Of a stretch of 64,000 nt of DNA, positions 9,047-17,497 are shown in pieces (the first letter of the stretch is position 1; each line of letters begins with the position of its first letter). Source of the stretch: Anaerotignum lactatifermentans (GTDB lineage: Bacteria; Bacillota; Clostridia; Lachnospirales; Anaerotignaceae); NCBI RefSeq assembly GCF_016902535.1, contig NZ_JACSNY010000009.1:38881-102880 (forward strand), read 5' to 3'. The notes below the pieces were generated by a model, which searched no databases, was not told the origin of the DNA, and was given only the letters and a program-made list of their open reading frames with translations. A program made the translations under genes and the position numbers.

Positions 9047-9511
9047 ATGGAGATTATTATGGTGCATCTAAAATATTTATGGCTAATTTTGGTAAGGAGT
9101 ACACGCAATTTATTACATAAATTGCCTACTATATTTTCTTATTTTTTTCTGGCATTTAGCGTTATATGCTGTTTGATAATTCTATTTCCTAGTTGCTTTA
9201 ATAAGGTACCAGTGCTTTCATATTACATTATTGAGGAAGAGCTTCCCATAACCTACACATTGAATGGTGAAGTAAAAGTGCTCGATAAGGATGGAAATAT
9301 AATTAATAAAAATATTGAAGTATTTGTCGGCGGGTATAGTACCTTTTTAGAATCAGAACATTTTAATCTAATATTTTCCGCCCCTACAACAGATGAAGTG
9401 TATGTTGTAATTCGGTATGAAGTAAATGGGAATATGGACGAATTCACTGAGTGTTTGGAAATTAAGAATAATAATCATTCAATCACAAAGGAGTTTATTA
9501 TTTATGCCTGA
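9047..9511 (+). CDS. Membrane-anchored protein of unknown function (cargo gene 1)
   Basis: A 154-residue protein with one strongly hydrophobic segment at about residues 27-50 (FSYFFLAFSVICCLIILF). The extracellular C-terminal domain looks beta-rich (EEELPITYTLNGEVKVLDKDG and VYVVIRYEVNGN). I do not recognise the family. It overlaps the next gene by 8 nt, so the two are probably translated together. An internal Met at codon 5 is an alternative start. It could tether the cassette's enzymes to the membrane or sense something outside, but this is inference only. Confidence 0.6.
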   Translation: MEIIMVHLKYLWLILVRSTRNLLHKLPTIFSYFFLAFSVICCLIILFPSCFNKVPVLSYYIIEEELPITYTLNGEVKVLDKDGNIINKNIEVFVGGYSTFLESEHFNLIFSAPTTDEVYVVIRYEVNGNMDEFTECLEIKNNNHSITKEFIIYA

Positions 9512-10829
9512 TATTTTTGAGTTTGGGATCATTGGAATGGGACCGGCTGGAATTGGAATGGCAATGAGTTTGTGCAGAACATCCATTAATAATATTAAGA
9601 ATACAATATGCTTTGAGCGCGGGAGTTATCCCAGCGCAAAAATTTGTTCTGCTTTTTTGCAAAATGAATGCTGCCATTCCGATATATGTACTGTTATTTC
9701 TGGAATTGGTGGGGCTTCGACTTTGAGTAGTGGAAAGATCAGCAATTTCCCTGCTGGAAGTGGTTTAGTGGAATTTTTTGATTCGGAACAACAGTTAAAA
9801 GAATTACTTAATGAGATTATTTTGTTCTTATCCAACAAAATTGTTTTAAAAAAGGTGGAAATTGACAGCAAAATCAAAAAAGATGCGCAAGAATTTTATG
9901 AGCAGCGACATATTAAATATAAATATTACGATGTTTACGAGTTTGATGGGAAGGACTATAGAAATTTTATTCAAGATACCATCCAAGAACTTAAAGATCA
10001 AGGGCTGCACATATTTGATAATTCGGAAGTTATAGATGTCAATCGTGATCCCAGTGACTTATATTTTTGTGTCAAAGTTAAGACGCCTAATGGTGAGAGA
10101 GTGTTCTTGATTCGAAATTTGATACTAGCAACAGGAGCGCTTGATATTCAAGACAGGCTCATAGAAAAAATAATTGGATCAGTTAAAAATCAGTATGAAA
10201 TAGGCGTTCGGATTGAAGCTCCAGCTAGTGCCTTTGGTAATATACTATCAACACATGGCGATTTAAAACTTAAATGTGGCTCTGGGCGAACATATTGTGT
10301 AACAGCTAACGGGAAAATAATTTCTTATCAAACTGGCGGAGCAATGTTCTTAGAAGGAAGCATGGAATCTTCCGAAACAACTGACTATACAAATTTGGCA
10401 GTTTTAGTAAAATGCAATGATGATAAGGAAATCTGCAATTTTTTCAAGCGATATTATGAGGATTTTTGTGGACTTCCAGTCAAGCAAAGATTAGTAGATT
10501 ACATAAATGGTAAGATAAGCAATAATACAATAAATGCTACATTAACTTCCGCTGTTTATGGTGATATTAATACTCTATTTCCCACTTCTATTAACGATAT
10601 GATCAAAGGGTTTATTGACGATGTTATAATAGGCGCGATGGGCATATCAAAAGATGTAGTAGTTGTTGTAGCTCCTGAATTAAAAATCTTAAGGAATTTG
10701 CAATTTAGTGAAAATTTTGAATTGGATAGAAATTTTTTTGTTATCGGGGCAGCAACAGGGAAATTTCGGGGCATACTTCAATCGTTTTGCTCAGGAGTAA
10801 GATGCGGACAATTATTAGGTAGGGAGTGA
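9504..10829 (+). CDS. FAD-dependent oxidoreductase (COG2509-like)
   Basis: A 441-residue flavoprotein. The Rossmann FAD site is IIGMGPAGIGMA at residues 8-19 and an acidic-strand end (CFERG) follows. A GGASTLSSGKISNF segment resembles the GGAGTxSDGK region of uncharacterised FAD-dependent dehydrogenases (COG2509). A second ILATGA motif (about 215) and a C-terminal FFVIGAATGKFRGIL match the late FAD-contacting strand. The substrate is unknown. The ATG at 9504 lies 10 nt after AAAGGAG, inside the end of the previous gene. It shares the AT-rich base use of its neighbours, unlike the ICE backbone. It is probably co-transcribed with the HD gene 6 nt downstream. Confidence 0.75.
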   Translation: MPDIFEFGIIGMGPAGIGMAMSLCRTSINNIKNTICFERGSYPSAKICSAFLQNECCHSDICTVISGIGGASTLSSGKISNFPAGSGLVEFFDSEQQLKELLNEIILFLSNKIVLKKVEIDSKIKKDAQEFYEQRHIKYKYYDVYEFDGKDYRNFIQDTIQELKDQGLHIFDNSEVIDVNRDPSDLYFCVKVKTPNGERVFLIRNLILATGALDIQDRLIEKIIGSVKNQYEIGVRIEAPASAFGNILSTHGDLKLKCGSGRTYCVTANGKIISYQTGGAMFLEGSMESSETTDYTNLAVLVKCNDDKEICNFFKRYYEDFCGLPVKQRLVDYINGKISNNTINATLTSAVYGDINTLFPTSINDMIKGFIDDVIIGAMGISKDVVVVVAPELKILRNLQFSENFELDRNFFVIGAATGKFRGILQSFCSGVRCGQLLGRE

Positions 10830-10835
10830 ATTGGA

Positions 10836-12470
10836 ATGTATATATGGGATGCACTTTACGGAAAAATCGAATTCAGTCCTTTGGTTTATAAGTGCATGCT
10901 ATCTCCTGAAGTTCAGCGTCTTCGTGAAGTTAGGCTGTGCAATATTAATTCTCTTTGTATTACAGGGAGTTCAAATACAAATCGCTTTGAACATTCTGTA
11001 GGAACCGCATATCTTGCAGCACTCAATATTAATTCTAATCTACAGAAGCATTTGAAAATCAGTAAAAAAGAAAAAGAGACATTTATAATTGCGGCTCTAC
11101 TACATGATGTAGCAAACGGCCCATTTGGTCATTCTTACGAATATATTATGGAGAAAAAGGGGTTTGTTCCAGAACAGGGATTAGGGGATGTGTTTACAGA
11201 TGTAGCTTCTTTAGGTAAAGGTGCACATAAAAATATTTCTCCCTTTGAAACGATTTTCTTTGGAAAACTTCGAGCTTTAACTTCCATACTCAATACGGAA
11301 CAAAAAGAAGCGATTTCACAAATAATTGCCGGGAACCATCCTTTAAGCAAATTAATAAGTGATTCTATAGATCTCGATAACATTGATAATGTGTTTAGGA
11401 TGGCCTATCACATGGGGCTTAACTTTAGGAAAGAAGCCCCGGTAAAACTTGCCGAGTCGATGTTTATAGAAAATAATTGTATAGTCTTTTTGCAGGAAGC
11501 TAAGACATATCTTGAAGAGTGGTATACTATAAGAGAGAAAGTTTATAAGTTTTTATTATTAAATCCTCAAGAATTTGCAGGAAAATACATGCTTACGGAA
11601 GCAATGGATATATTGTTTGAGTGTATATCTCAAGGCAAGGCAGAAGGCCGCGATATAAAATGGAACTATACTGATTATCAGTTAATGGAGGAATTGAACC
11701 AGCTCAAAGAAACCTGGCTCAAGCGTAAAACATTACTCCTCGAAAATATTGATACTGGAGTAGTAAATAAAATCAGAGAAACAGAACCTGAGGATAGTCA
11801 AAGGCTTTTATTGGAGGATTATCTTGAAAGTCTAATATTATCAGTGCCAATTAAAGAAAAAGGGAAAACTGGTCAAAGCAATAAGATAGCATTGAGCCCT
11901 AATTTTTCTTATAAGTTTGAGGAAAATGGTGCAGTTACAATAGAGAATCGGAATATGACCTTTGAGATTAGCGAAAGCAAGTTATATAAAGTGGTCAATA
12001 TTCGTTACAATTCATCGCAGATCATTTCAAGACTTATGACGGGAGATTTATATCAATGTTTGATGATCCTTGAAACTCAGGATATTAGTAAATACGGTGC
12101 CTTTCTGGAATACTCAAAGCGCATAGCTATTGAAGATGAGTTGGAGGCTAGAGTCAGAACAAGCAAAGATTTTTCGCGTTTAAACATTGGACTTCACCCC
12201 ATACTCGATGTAAACAAGACTGAAAGACAACTCAAAGTAACATTTAAAGGTGTAAACGCCCCTGTTGTTATTGGGAATATGGCATCAAAAAAGTTACTAA
12301 TTGGTGTCTTTATAAAAAATGAGCCTTATGGCTTAAGGCATGCAAAATTCTCGCTGGGGAAAAATCAAAATAAGCTCATTGACATTGTAACAGAATACTT
12401 CGCCTCTTATTTTGAAAATGGTGCGAAGGTCGTTCCATTGTATGAGGAGGCTGATAGATATGGACAATAG
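10836..12470 (+). CDS. HD-domain phosphohydrolase (SAMHD1/dNTPase-like)
   Basis: A 544-residue protein with the metal-binding HD signature: His53 (FEHSVGTA), His90-Asp91 (LLHDVANGPFGHS) and a downstream Asp in SIDLDNIDNV. Together with an N-terminal VQRLREVRLCNI this matches SAMHD1/dGTPase-type phosphohydrolases, which cleave dNTPs to nucleosides and triphosphate. The C-terminal 300 residues are family-specific. dNTP hydrolysis of this kind is a known antiphage strategy in bacteria. Combined with the kinase and dCTP-deaminase-like fusion downstream, a nucleotide-pool role is plausible but unproven. The ATG follows AGGGAG. It overlaps the methyltransferase by 11 nt. Confidence 0.8.
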   Translation: MYIWDALYGKIEFSPLVYKCMLSPEVQRLREVRLCNINSLCITGSSNTNRFEHSVGTAYLAALNINSNLQKHLKISKKEKETFIIAALLHDVANGPFGHSYEYIMEKKGFVPEQGLGDVFTDVASLGKGAHKNISPFETIFFGKLRALTSILNTEQKEAISQIIAGNHPLSKLISDSIDLDNIDNVFRMAYHMGLNFRKEAPVKLAESMFIENNCIVFLQEAKTYLEEWYTIREKVYKFLLLNPQEFAGKYMLTEAMDILFECISQGKAEGRDIKWNYTDYQLMEELNQLKETWLKRKTLLLENIDTGVVNKIRETEPEDSQRLLLEDYLESLILSVPIKEKGKTGQSNKIALSPNFSYKFEENGAVTIENRNMTFEISESKLYKVVNIRYNSSQIISRLMTGDLYQCLMILETQDISKYGAFLEYSKRIAIEDELEARVRTSKDFSRLNIGLHPILDVNKTERQLKVTFKGVNAPVVIGNMASKKLLIGVFIKNEPYGLRHAKFSLGKNQNKLIDIVTEYFASYFENGAKVVPLYEEADRYGQ

Positions 12471-13662
12471 TGAAATTAAGAAGAGATTAAATAGTATAAA
12501 TTGGAATTTTGATTTTACAATCGACTATGGAGGCGATGCCCTCCACCCTTTTAATTGTCGTAGATACTATTCTTATCCTGCAACTTTTATTCCAGAAATA
12601 CCTTATGCGATGATTGAAATATTGTCTCAAAAAGGGGATGTTGTTTTAGACCCGTTTGGAGGAATTGGAACCACATTTATACAGTCTTTATCTTTAGAGC
12701 GGATACCATATTCTTGTGATATTAATCCAGTTGCTACAAATGTATGCAAAACTTTGTATATGTTATTTGATCCTTCTATTAATAAGGAGATAATAAGGGA
12801 GCAACTGTTGCAGTTGTGCGAAGGGTACGATGAGACAAAGGACTATACAACAGGCCTTTCAACGCAACGAAAAGAATTGAGCGGTTGGTTTGAAAAAAGT
12901 ACATTCAATGAAATATCTTTCTTATTTTACAAATTTGATCATCTGCAAGATAAAGTTGTTCAAAATGTGATGAAATTGATTTTATCCAGCATTCTTGTAA
13001 CACTTTCCAGTCAAAATAAGGGGTGGGCCTACATAGCAGATAATGTAAAGCCCAAAAAAGACGAATTAAGAGAAAAACCTGTGTTTGATCAATACGCAAT
13101 TTCCACGAAAAATTTGATGAATGATGTTATTGACCATGCGCATCGCTTACCAAGCAGTTTTGTAGCATTTTATTCTAAAATTTCCCATGAACCTCGTATT
13201 TTCGAGAACTCTCTCGTTAATACTCCTATAGAATCAGAAACTGTAGATTTGGTAATTACATCTCCACCATATCCTCGAATGATTGACTATGTTAAGTCTC
13301 AGCGACTCTCTTTTAATTTTTTTAATGAAAATTTTGCGGATTATGTTGGAAGAGAAACAGGAGCTAGATACAGAAGAAGTCGCCGAGATTGCTTGACTAG
13401 TTATGAACAAGACATCTGTCAAATTAATAAAAAAATCTCTGATGTACTAAAGCCTGGTGGTTATTTCTGTGTTGTTCTTCCTGATTATGATGCAAAAGAC
13501 CTCCGAAAGAATGTTATTGACAGAATTGTTGAAGATTACACCAAGCTTGGGATGGATAAAGTGTTTGAGGTTGGCAGATATATTCCAAGTCATAAGCGAA
13601 CCCTAAGCATACAATGGGCTACGCTTGTAAATGAACGAATATATATTTTCCAGAAAGGGTGA
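12460..13662 (+). CDS. DNA methyltransferase, N4-cytosine/N6-adenine type
   Basis: A 400-residue SAM-dependent DNA methyltransferase. The AdoMet-binding motif I reads DPFGGIGTT at residues 64-72. The catalytic motif IV is TSPPYP (about 267-272), where SPPY is usual for N4-cytosine enzymes. Motif I precedes IV with a roughly 200-residue spacer that may hold the target-recognition part. No restriction endonuclease gene is adjacent, so it may be a self-marking component of the cassette or an orphan enzyme. The start is the ATG at 12460 (GAGGAGG upstream), inside the HD gene. The stop is 4 nt before the next start. Confidence 0.82.
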   Translation: MDNSEIKKRLNSINWNFDFTIDYGGDALHPFNCRRYYSYPATFIPEIPYAMIEILSQKGDVVLDPFGGIGTTFIQSLSLERIPYSCDINPVATNVCKTLYMLFDPSINKEIIREQLLQLCEGYDETKDYTTGLSTQRKELSGWFEKSTFNEISFLFYKFDHLQDKVVQNVMKLILSSILVTLSSQNKGWAYIADNVKPKKDELREKPVFDQYAISTKNLMNDVIDHAHRLPSSFVAFYSKISHEPRIFENSLVNTPIESETVDLVITSPPYPRMIDYVKSQRLSFNFFNENFADYVGRETGARYRRSRRDCLTSYEQDICQINKKISDVLKPGGYFCVVLPDYDAKDLRKNVIDRIVEDYTKLGMDKVFEVGRYIPSHKRTLSIQWATLVNERIYIFQKG

Positions 13663-13666
13663 GACA

Positions 13667-14842
13667 ATGCCTTTTGAGAGTGTAATCATTACCGGAACTT
13701 CTTGTGCGGGGAAAAGTACAATCGCCCAAAAGCTGTGTAATGAAGTTGGTATTTGTTTTGAACAAGTAAAAGCTATTACAACTAGGGATAGACGCCAGGA
13801 TGACTTAAACTATGAATATGTAAGTAACGAAGAATTTGATCAACTGCTTGCAGGCCAAAATCTGCTGGTGAATAGTACATATCGCGGGAAAAAATATGGC
13901 ATTAAAAAAGAAGAGTATAACAAGTTACTAAGGCAAAACAAAATCCCACTTCTTATAATCACTCCAGTTTCTGCTGCAGAACTTTTAGCAGAGAATCAAG
14001 AAAAATACATGAGTATTTTTCTTGATTCCCAAGACGACATATTACTTGATCGTTTAATTGAACGATCAAGTAATACGCCTGATAAAAAAACTAAAAAATC
14101 GTTTTTTGAGCAAAATGAAATAGACCGCAGGTATCAAGATAAAGCTCACTACATTGTCAACAATATCGACCTAGAATCAACAGTTAGTTTGATTACTTTA
14201 TTGTGGAAATACCAGAATTGTGGAGGTGCGTTATCTCAAAAGATAATCACCTCCATGATTAAATGCGGAATGCTTCTAAGAAATGCCGATCCCAAAATGG
14301 TAAAGGGTGCGTCATATGACTTGCGCCTAGGCGATGAGTATTACTATGATGGTAAAATACAAAAATTATCGGACAAAAAACCATTTTTGACTATAGAACC
14401 ATACGACTATGCAGTTGTTTCTTGCATGGAAACCGCATGGATGCCTAGAGATATTATTGCTAAATTTGGATTGACAGTAGGATTATTTTGCCAAGGAGTA
14501 ATCCTTTCTAACGGGCCACAGATTGATCCGGGATTTCGTGGCACACTATTTTGTTTGCTGTTCAACACTTCCAATCGCGCTGTTCACCTGAAACGAGGAA
14601 AACACTATGCTACAATAGAATTTAATAAGCTAATAGGATACGCTGGACCATATGAAGGAAAATATCAAGGTAAAACACATATTATTGACTATATTCCTGA
14701 AAATGCGTTGCATGGGGCAATTAATGAACTAAAAAAAGAAGTAGAACAATTAAAAACAGAAAGTCGCATTATGCAAAATATATATTTGGGAGTAGTCGCA
14801 TTAATGTTTGCGATCATATCCATTTTACTAGTCATCAAATAA
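13667..14842 (+). CDS. Guanylate kinase-like / dCTP deaminase-like fusion with C-terminal TM helix
   Basis: A 391-residue three-part protein. Residues about 1-185 resemble guanylate kinase: a P-loop GTSCAGKST (9-17), ITTRDRR for the nucleoside-binding loop, and a STYRGKKYGI region like the GMP-binding lid. Residues about 200-345 match the dCTP deaminase/dUTPase fold (GASYDLRLGDEY, then IDPGFRGTLF). A short coiled coil and one membrane helix (about 371-390) end the protein. By eye the deaminase Ser/Arg and catalytic Glu positions are not conserved, so this half may bind nucleotide without turning it over. I know of no standard annotation for this architecture. It closes the AT-rich cargo operon. 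Confidence 0.72.
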   Translation: MPFESVIITGTSCAGKSTIAQKLCNEVGICFEQVKAITTRDRRQDDLNYEYVSNEEFDQLLAGQNLLVNSTYRGKKYGIKKEEYNKLLRQNKIPLLIITPVSAAELLAENQEKYMSIFLDSQDDILLDRLIERSSNTPDKKTKKSFFEQNEIDRRYQDKAHYIVNNIDLESTVSLITLLWKYQNCGGALSQKIITSMIKCGMLLRNADPKMVKGASYDLRLGDEYYYDGKIQKLSDKKPFLTIEPYDYAVVSCMETAWMPRDIIAKFGLTVGLFCQGVILSNGPQIDPGFRGTLFCLLFNTSNRAVHLKRGKHYATIEFNKLIGYAGPYEGKYQGKTHIIDYIPENALHGAINELKKEVEQLKTESRIMQNIYLGVVALMFAIISILLVIK

Positions 14843-14948
14843 ATTTACTGTATGAATTCTTAGTAGTTGATTCCCTGCACATAAATAAGTTTCAGTAACC
14901 ATTCAAAGTTGGCAACAGTTCAATTACTGTGTATATTTCTATGCCGCT

Positions 14949-16292
14949 CTAAAATAGTTCTAATTCCATACTTGCCCTTTGTCCCTTTTCTCTTTCCATT
15001 AGGACATCTACATTCTGGCGGAGGGTGTCATACTCCCTTTCTTCCCGCTGTATCTTCCGAAGTTCCGTTTGCAGAGCAGCCTTGTGAGCGGAGAGTCCAT
15101 CCAGTTCTGCTTTCAGCTTTTCGGCTGAAGGGAGTCTGGGAAGTCCTGCCTTCTTGATGTCCCTGGCTGCCGCCTCGAACAAGATGATCTCGCTTTCAAA
15201 CCCACGGAGGAATTTTTCCTTGTCCTTTGATGCCTTGTAGCGGTCATAGACGGGTTTTAGTTTGCGGTAGGTGTCGATCTGCTTTCCCAGGAGGGCAAGG
15301 TTGGTGATTCGCTGCTCCGTATCCCGCAGGCTCTCCCTGGTGCGGATGGAAGCGGCAGCAACGGCGTCGCACCGTTCTACCAATTCCTCATAGCTTCCGA
15401 TGCCGTGTTCGGTGAGAAAGTTCATGGTGGCGGCTGCCCGTTTCAGATTCTCAATGGTCGCCCACCGCTGGTATCCGGCGCTCTGCTGAGCCTTGATATT
15501 GTTCTGAATGTCAATGAGCAGGCTGACCTTCCCGTTGCGCTGCCGGGGCTGTCTGGAGGGCCTGGGGCCTCCGGCAATCCGGCTGGCAACGGCTTTTTCT
15601 GTGTAATCGGCGCCCAGGGTTTTGAGCCGGGTAAACCGCTCCTGATCCGGCGCTCTAGCGGAGATATACTTTCCGCACTTGATCTCGTATCCTTCCCGCT
15701 GCAAGCGGGCAAGCAAATCTTCCAGGCTGGAGGATGCGGGTATCAGCCGGTCGATGGCGGCTTTCAGCTTTGCTTTATAGCTGGTGCCGTTCTGTGCGGC
15801 CTGATGCTCAATATAGCTCTTGCCTTTGTCCCGGCCGGGGACGATAACGGACAGACCGTGTTCTCGACACAGCTTATCGCTGGCCCGGCGTATCTCATGG
15901 TAGCTGCGCTTGTTGGAATGGTAGTGCTTGTGGTCGGTAAAGCTGACCGCATTGAAAATCAGATGGTTGTGAATATGCCCCTTATCAATATGGGTGGTAA
16001 GTACAAACTCGTACTTGCCACCCAATATTTCTTTTGCCAGCTGCATCCCAATCTCATGGGCTTCCTCGGCGGAAACCTCCCCAGGCTCAAAGGCTTGGAT
16101 CAGGTGGCAGCCTAGGTGTGTGCCCTTGTCAATGGAATGGCGGCGTGTCCATTCAAATTCAATGTCTGCGGTCTCGGCAACGCAGCCGAAGGAAGATACC
16201 AGCAGCTTACCGTCCGTCTTGTCGGGATTGCAGATATAGTCAATGGCCGCTTTCAGCGTTGACTTAATAGGATGCGTCTTTGTAACTGCCAT
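14949..16292 (-). CDS. Relaxase/mobilization nuclease of ICE-A
   Basis: A 447-residue VirD2/MobA-type relaxase that would nick oriT and lead the strand into the recipient. The metal-binding histidines are in THIDKGHIHNHLIFNAV at about residues 100-116. The N-terminal YICNPDKTDG contains the candidate catalytic Tyr. A long helical C-terminal region follows. It is read leftward, opposite to the ICE-A backbone, with MobC just upstream (overlap 40 nt). ICE-B's relaxase (55618) has the same histidine pattern but reads rightward. The intervals 14843-14948 and 8438-8858 hold no gene I can support. Confidence 0.88.
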   Translation of the reverse strand: MAVTKTHPIKSTLKAAIDYICNPDKTDGKLLVSSFGCVAETADIEFEWTRRHSIDKGTHLGCHLIQAFEPGEVSAEEAHEIGMQLAKEILGGKYEFVLTTHIDKGHIHNHLIFNAVSFTDHKHYHSNKRSYHEIRRASDKLCREHGLSVIVPGRDKGKSYIEHQAAQNGTSYKAKLKAAIDRLIPASSSLEDLLARLQREGYEIKCGKYISARAPDQERFTRLKTLGADYTEKAVASRIAGGPRPSRQPRQRNGKVSLLIDIQNNIKAQQSAGYQRWATIENLKRAAATMNFLTEHGIGSYEELVERCDAVAAASIRTRESLRDTEQRITNLALLGKQIDTYRKLKPVYDRYKASKDKEKFLRGFESEIILFEAAARDIKKAGLPRLPSAEKLKAELDGLSAHKAALQTELRKIQREEREYDTLRQNVDVLMEREKGQRASMELELF

Positions 16293-16582
16293 ATCTGATC
16301 CAGCCTTTCCCAGATTTCCTCCATGTCGGCCTGATAGGTGGGGCCTCCGGCATTGACTCGCTTGGCGACCTGATTGATGTTCCGGCCAATGGCGGACAGG
16401 AGCTTGTTCATCTCCTTGATGTCCCTGGTGTCCACATAGATGATGTACCCGTCAATCGCCATCTTCCGCAGGTAGGCCCCGATCCGCTTTGTCTGGAGCT
16501 GGGCCATCTTCCGCTCGATTAGGGTGCGCTCTTCCGCTGTTACCGGGCAACGCAGGATGATGGGGCGTTTTCGATTTACCAT
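16253..16582 (-). CDS. MobC-like relaxosome protein
   Basis: A 109-residue basic protein. Its N-terminal half is a ribbon-helix-helix-like DNA-binding segment (RPIILRCPVTAEERTLIERKM, then AYLRKMAIDGYI) and its C-terminal half has the INQVAKRVN motif of MobC. MobC proteins help the relaxase bind and melt oriT. The start was placed at the ATG whose first base is 16582, after GAAGGTGT on the minus strand. An upstream in-frame Met has no ribosome site. It overlaps the relaxase start and is encoded next to a palindrome-rich candidate oriT. Confidence 0.85.
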   Translation of the reverse strand: MVNRKRPIILRCPVTAEERTLIERKMAQLQTKRIGAYLRKMAIDGYIIYVDTRDIKEMNKLLSAIGRNINQVAKRVNAGGPTYQADMEEIWERLDQIWQLQRRILLSQR

Positions 16583-16612
16583 AGGGCGACACCTTCCTTT
16601 CTGCATAAGGGT

Positions 16613-16695
16613 TTGGGAGTATCCCAACAAGCAATTTTGTGTTTAGGGGAAAGGGGTTCCCTAAAGCAAAAATTCGCAAGTGTGGCTACACTTGC
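16613..16695. other. Candidate oriT of ICE-A
   Basis: Three inverted repeats lie just upstream of mobC: TTGGGA/TCCCAA (16613-16627), TTTAGGG/CCCTAAA (16642-16665), and GCAAGTGT/ACACTTGC with a 4-nt loop (16676-16695). A cluster of palindromes next to mobC-relaxase genes is the usual look of an oriT. The nick site cannot be identified from sequence alone. The stretch 16583-16828 holds no gene. Confidence 0.5.
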
Positions 16696-16828
16696 TGTGC
16701 TTGCTCTACGCTCCTTCCCCCGTAAATACAATGCCGGGAACATCTTCATCTGCCCACAAAATCCCGGATTTTTCAAAAAAGAAAAGGGCGGCAGAGCCGC
16801 CCTGGAGAAACGAAAACAGAGGATGCTT

Positions 16829-17197
16829 TCACACACCCCCCGTTTCTTTCGCTAATTGTTCAATTTTCAGCGCCCCGTCGATTGCGCCCTCAATGACTGG
16901 TAAATAGTGCTCCGGGCAAAGTTTCAGTTTGTGGCTGACACGCTGCCGTTGTGCGCTTTCCTCCCGCATGACCTCTGGATTAAAGTATCGTTCCACGGGA
17001 AGTCCACACACTTTGATAAGCTGTATAATAACCGGCAGAGCGGGAATCGTACCCTCGTTCTCGATATTTGCGAGATACCGGGAGTCGATGTTGACGATTT
17101 CCGCCAATGTCCTGCGCGACAGATGCTTTGCGTTCCGTGCGGCTTTTACGTCGGCACCGAAAGTTTCAAAACCGGGGCAATCTTCAATATTCGCCAT
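16829..17197 (-). CDS. XRE-family transcriptional regulator
   Basis: A 122-residue protein with a cro/cI-type helix-turn-helix in the N-terminal half (FGADVKAARNAKHLSRRTLAEI, then RYLANIENEGTIPALPVIIQLI). A C-terminal tail follows and has no recognisable domain. It is divergent from the membrane-protein operon to the right and upstream of mobC on the same strand. It may control mobilization or accessory genes of ICE-A. Confidence 0.8.
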   Translation of the reverse strand: MANIEDCPGFETFGADVKAARNAKHLSRRTLAEIVNIDSRYLANIENEGTIPALPVIIQLIKVCGLPVERYFNPEVMREESAQRQRVSHKLKLCPEHYLPVIEGAIDGALKIEQLAKETGGV

Positions 17198-17299
17198 ATA
17201 GCATCACCCACTTACATTTTATATTTCATACTTTGCCCGTGGAATGTTGCTATATGTATCAAAACTGCATTTTATTATTCATATTTAGTAAAAGAAGAC

Positions 17300-17346
17300 A
17301 GGCTATTAGATTGCCGATGTCGCTACAATCTAATGGCCTGTTTTTG
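17300..17346 (+). terminator. Hairpin terminator
   Basis: A 14-bp stem (17300-17313 with 17326-17339, core ATTAGATTG) is followed by GTTTTTG. It lies in the 17198-17426 gap, where I see no other gene or promoter. No + strand gene precedes it, so it may end a small transcript or be left from an earlier arrangement. Confidence 0.6.
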
Positions 17347-17426
17347 TAATCTTATTGTTTTGTTTTCTTCAAGTAGTTTTTAAGGGATTGGTATTCTTTT
17401 TAATCTCTGGCAAGGCGTATACCCTA

Positions 17427-17487
17427 TTGACACCGACAATCAGGAGTGATATATTTATAACATCATGAAGTTACAAATATATCACTC
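17427..17487 (+). promoter_or_regulatory. Promoter with 13-bp palindromic operator
   Basis: The -35 box is TTGACA (17427-17432). A 17-nt spacer separates it from the -10 box TATATT (17450-17455). A perfect inverted repeat GAGTGATATATTT/AAATATATCACTC (17444-17456 and 17475-17487) covers the -10 box and ends at the GGAGG ribosome site of the next gene. A repressor bound here, perhaps the HTH protein at 17884, would block transcription. The RNA could also fold over the translation start. Confidence 0.7.
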
Positions 17488-17497
17488 GGAGGCTGTT

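Noticed and set aside
13667..14842. Functional housekeeping guanylate kinase or dCTP deaminase
   Set aside because: The fusion, the TM tail and the degenerate deaminase residues do not fit either housekeeping enzyme.
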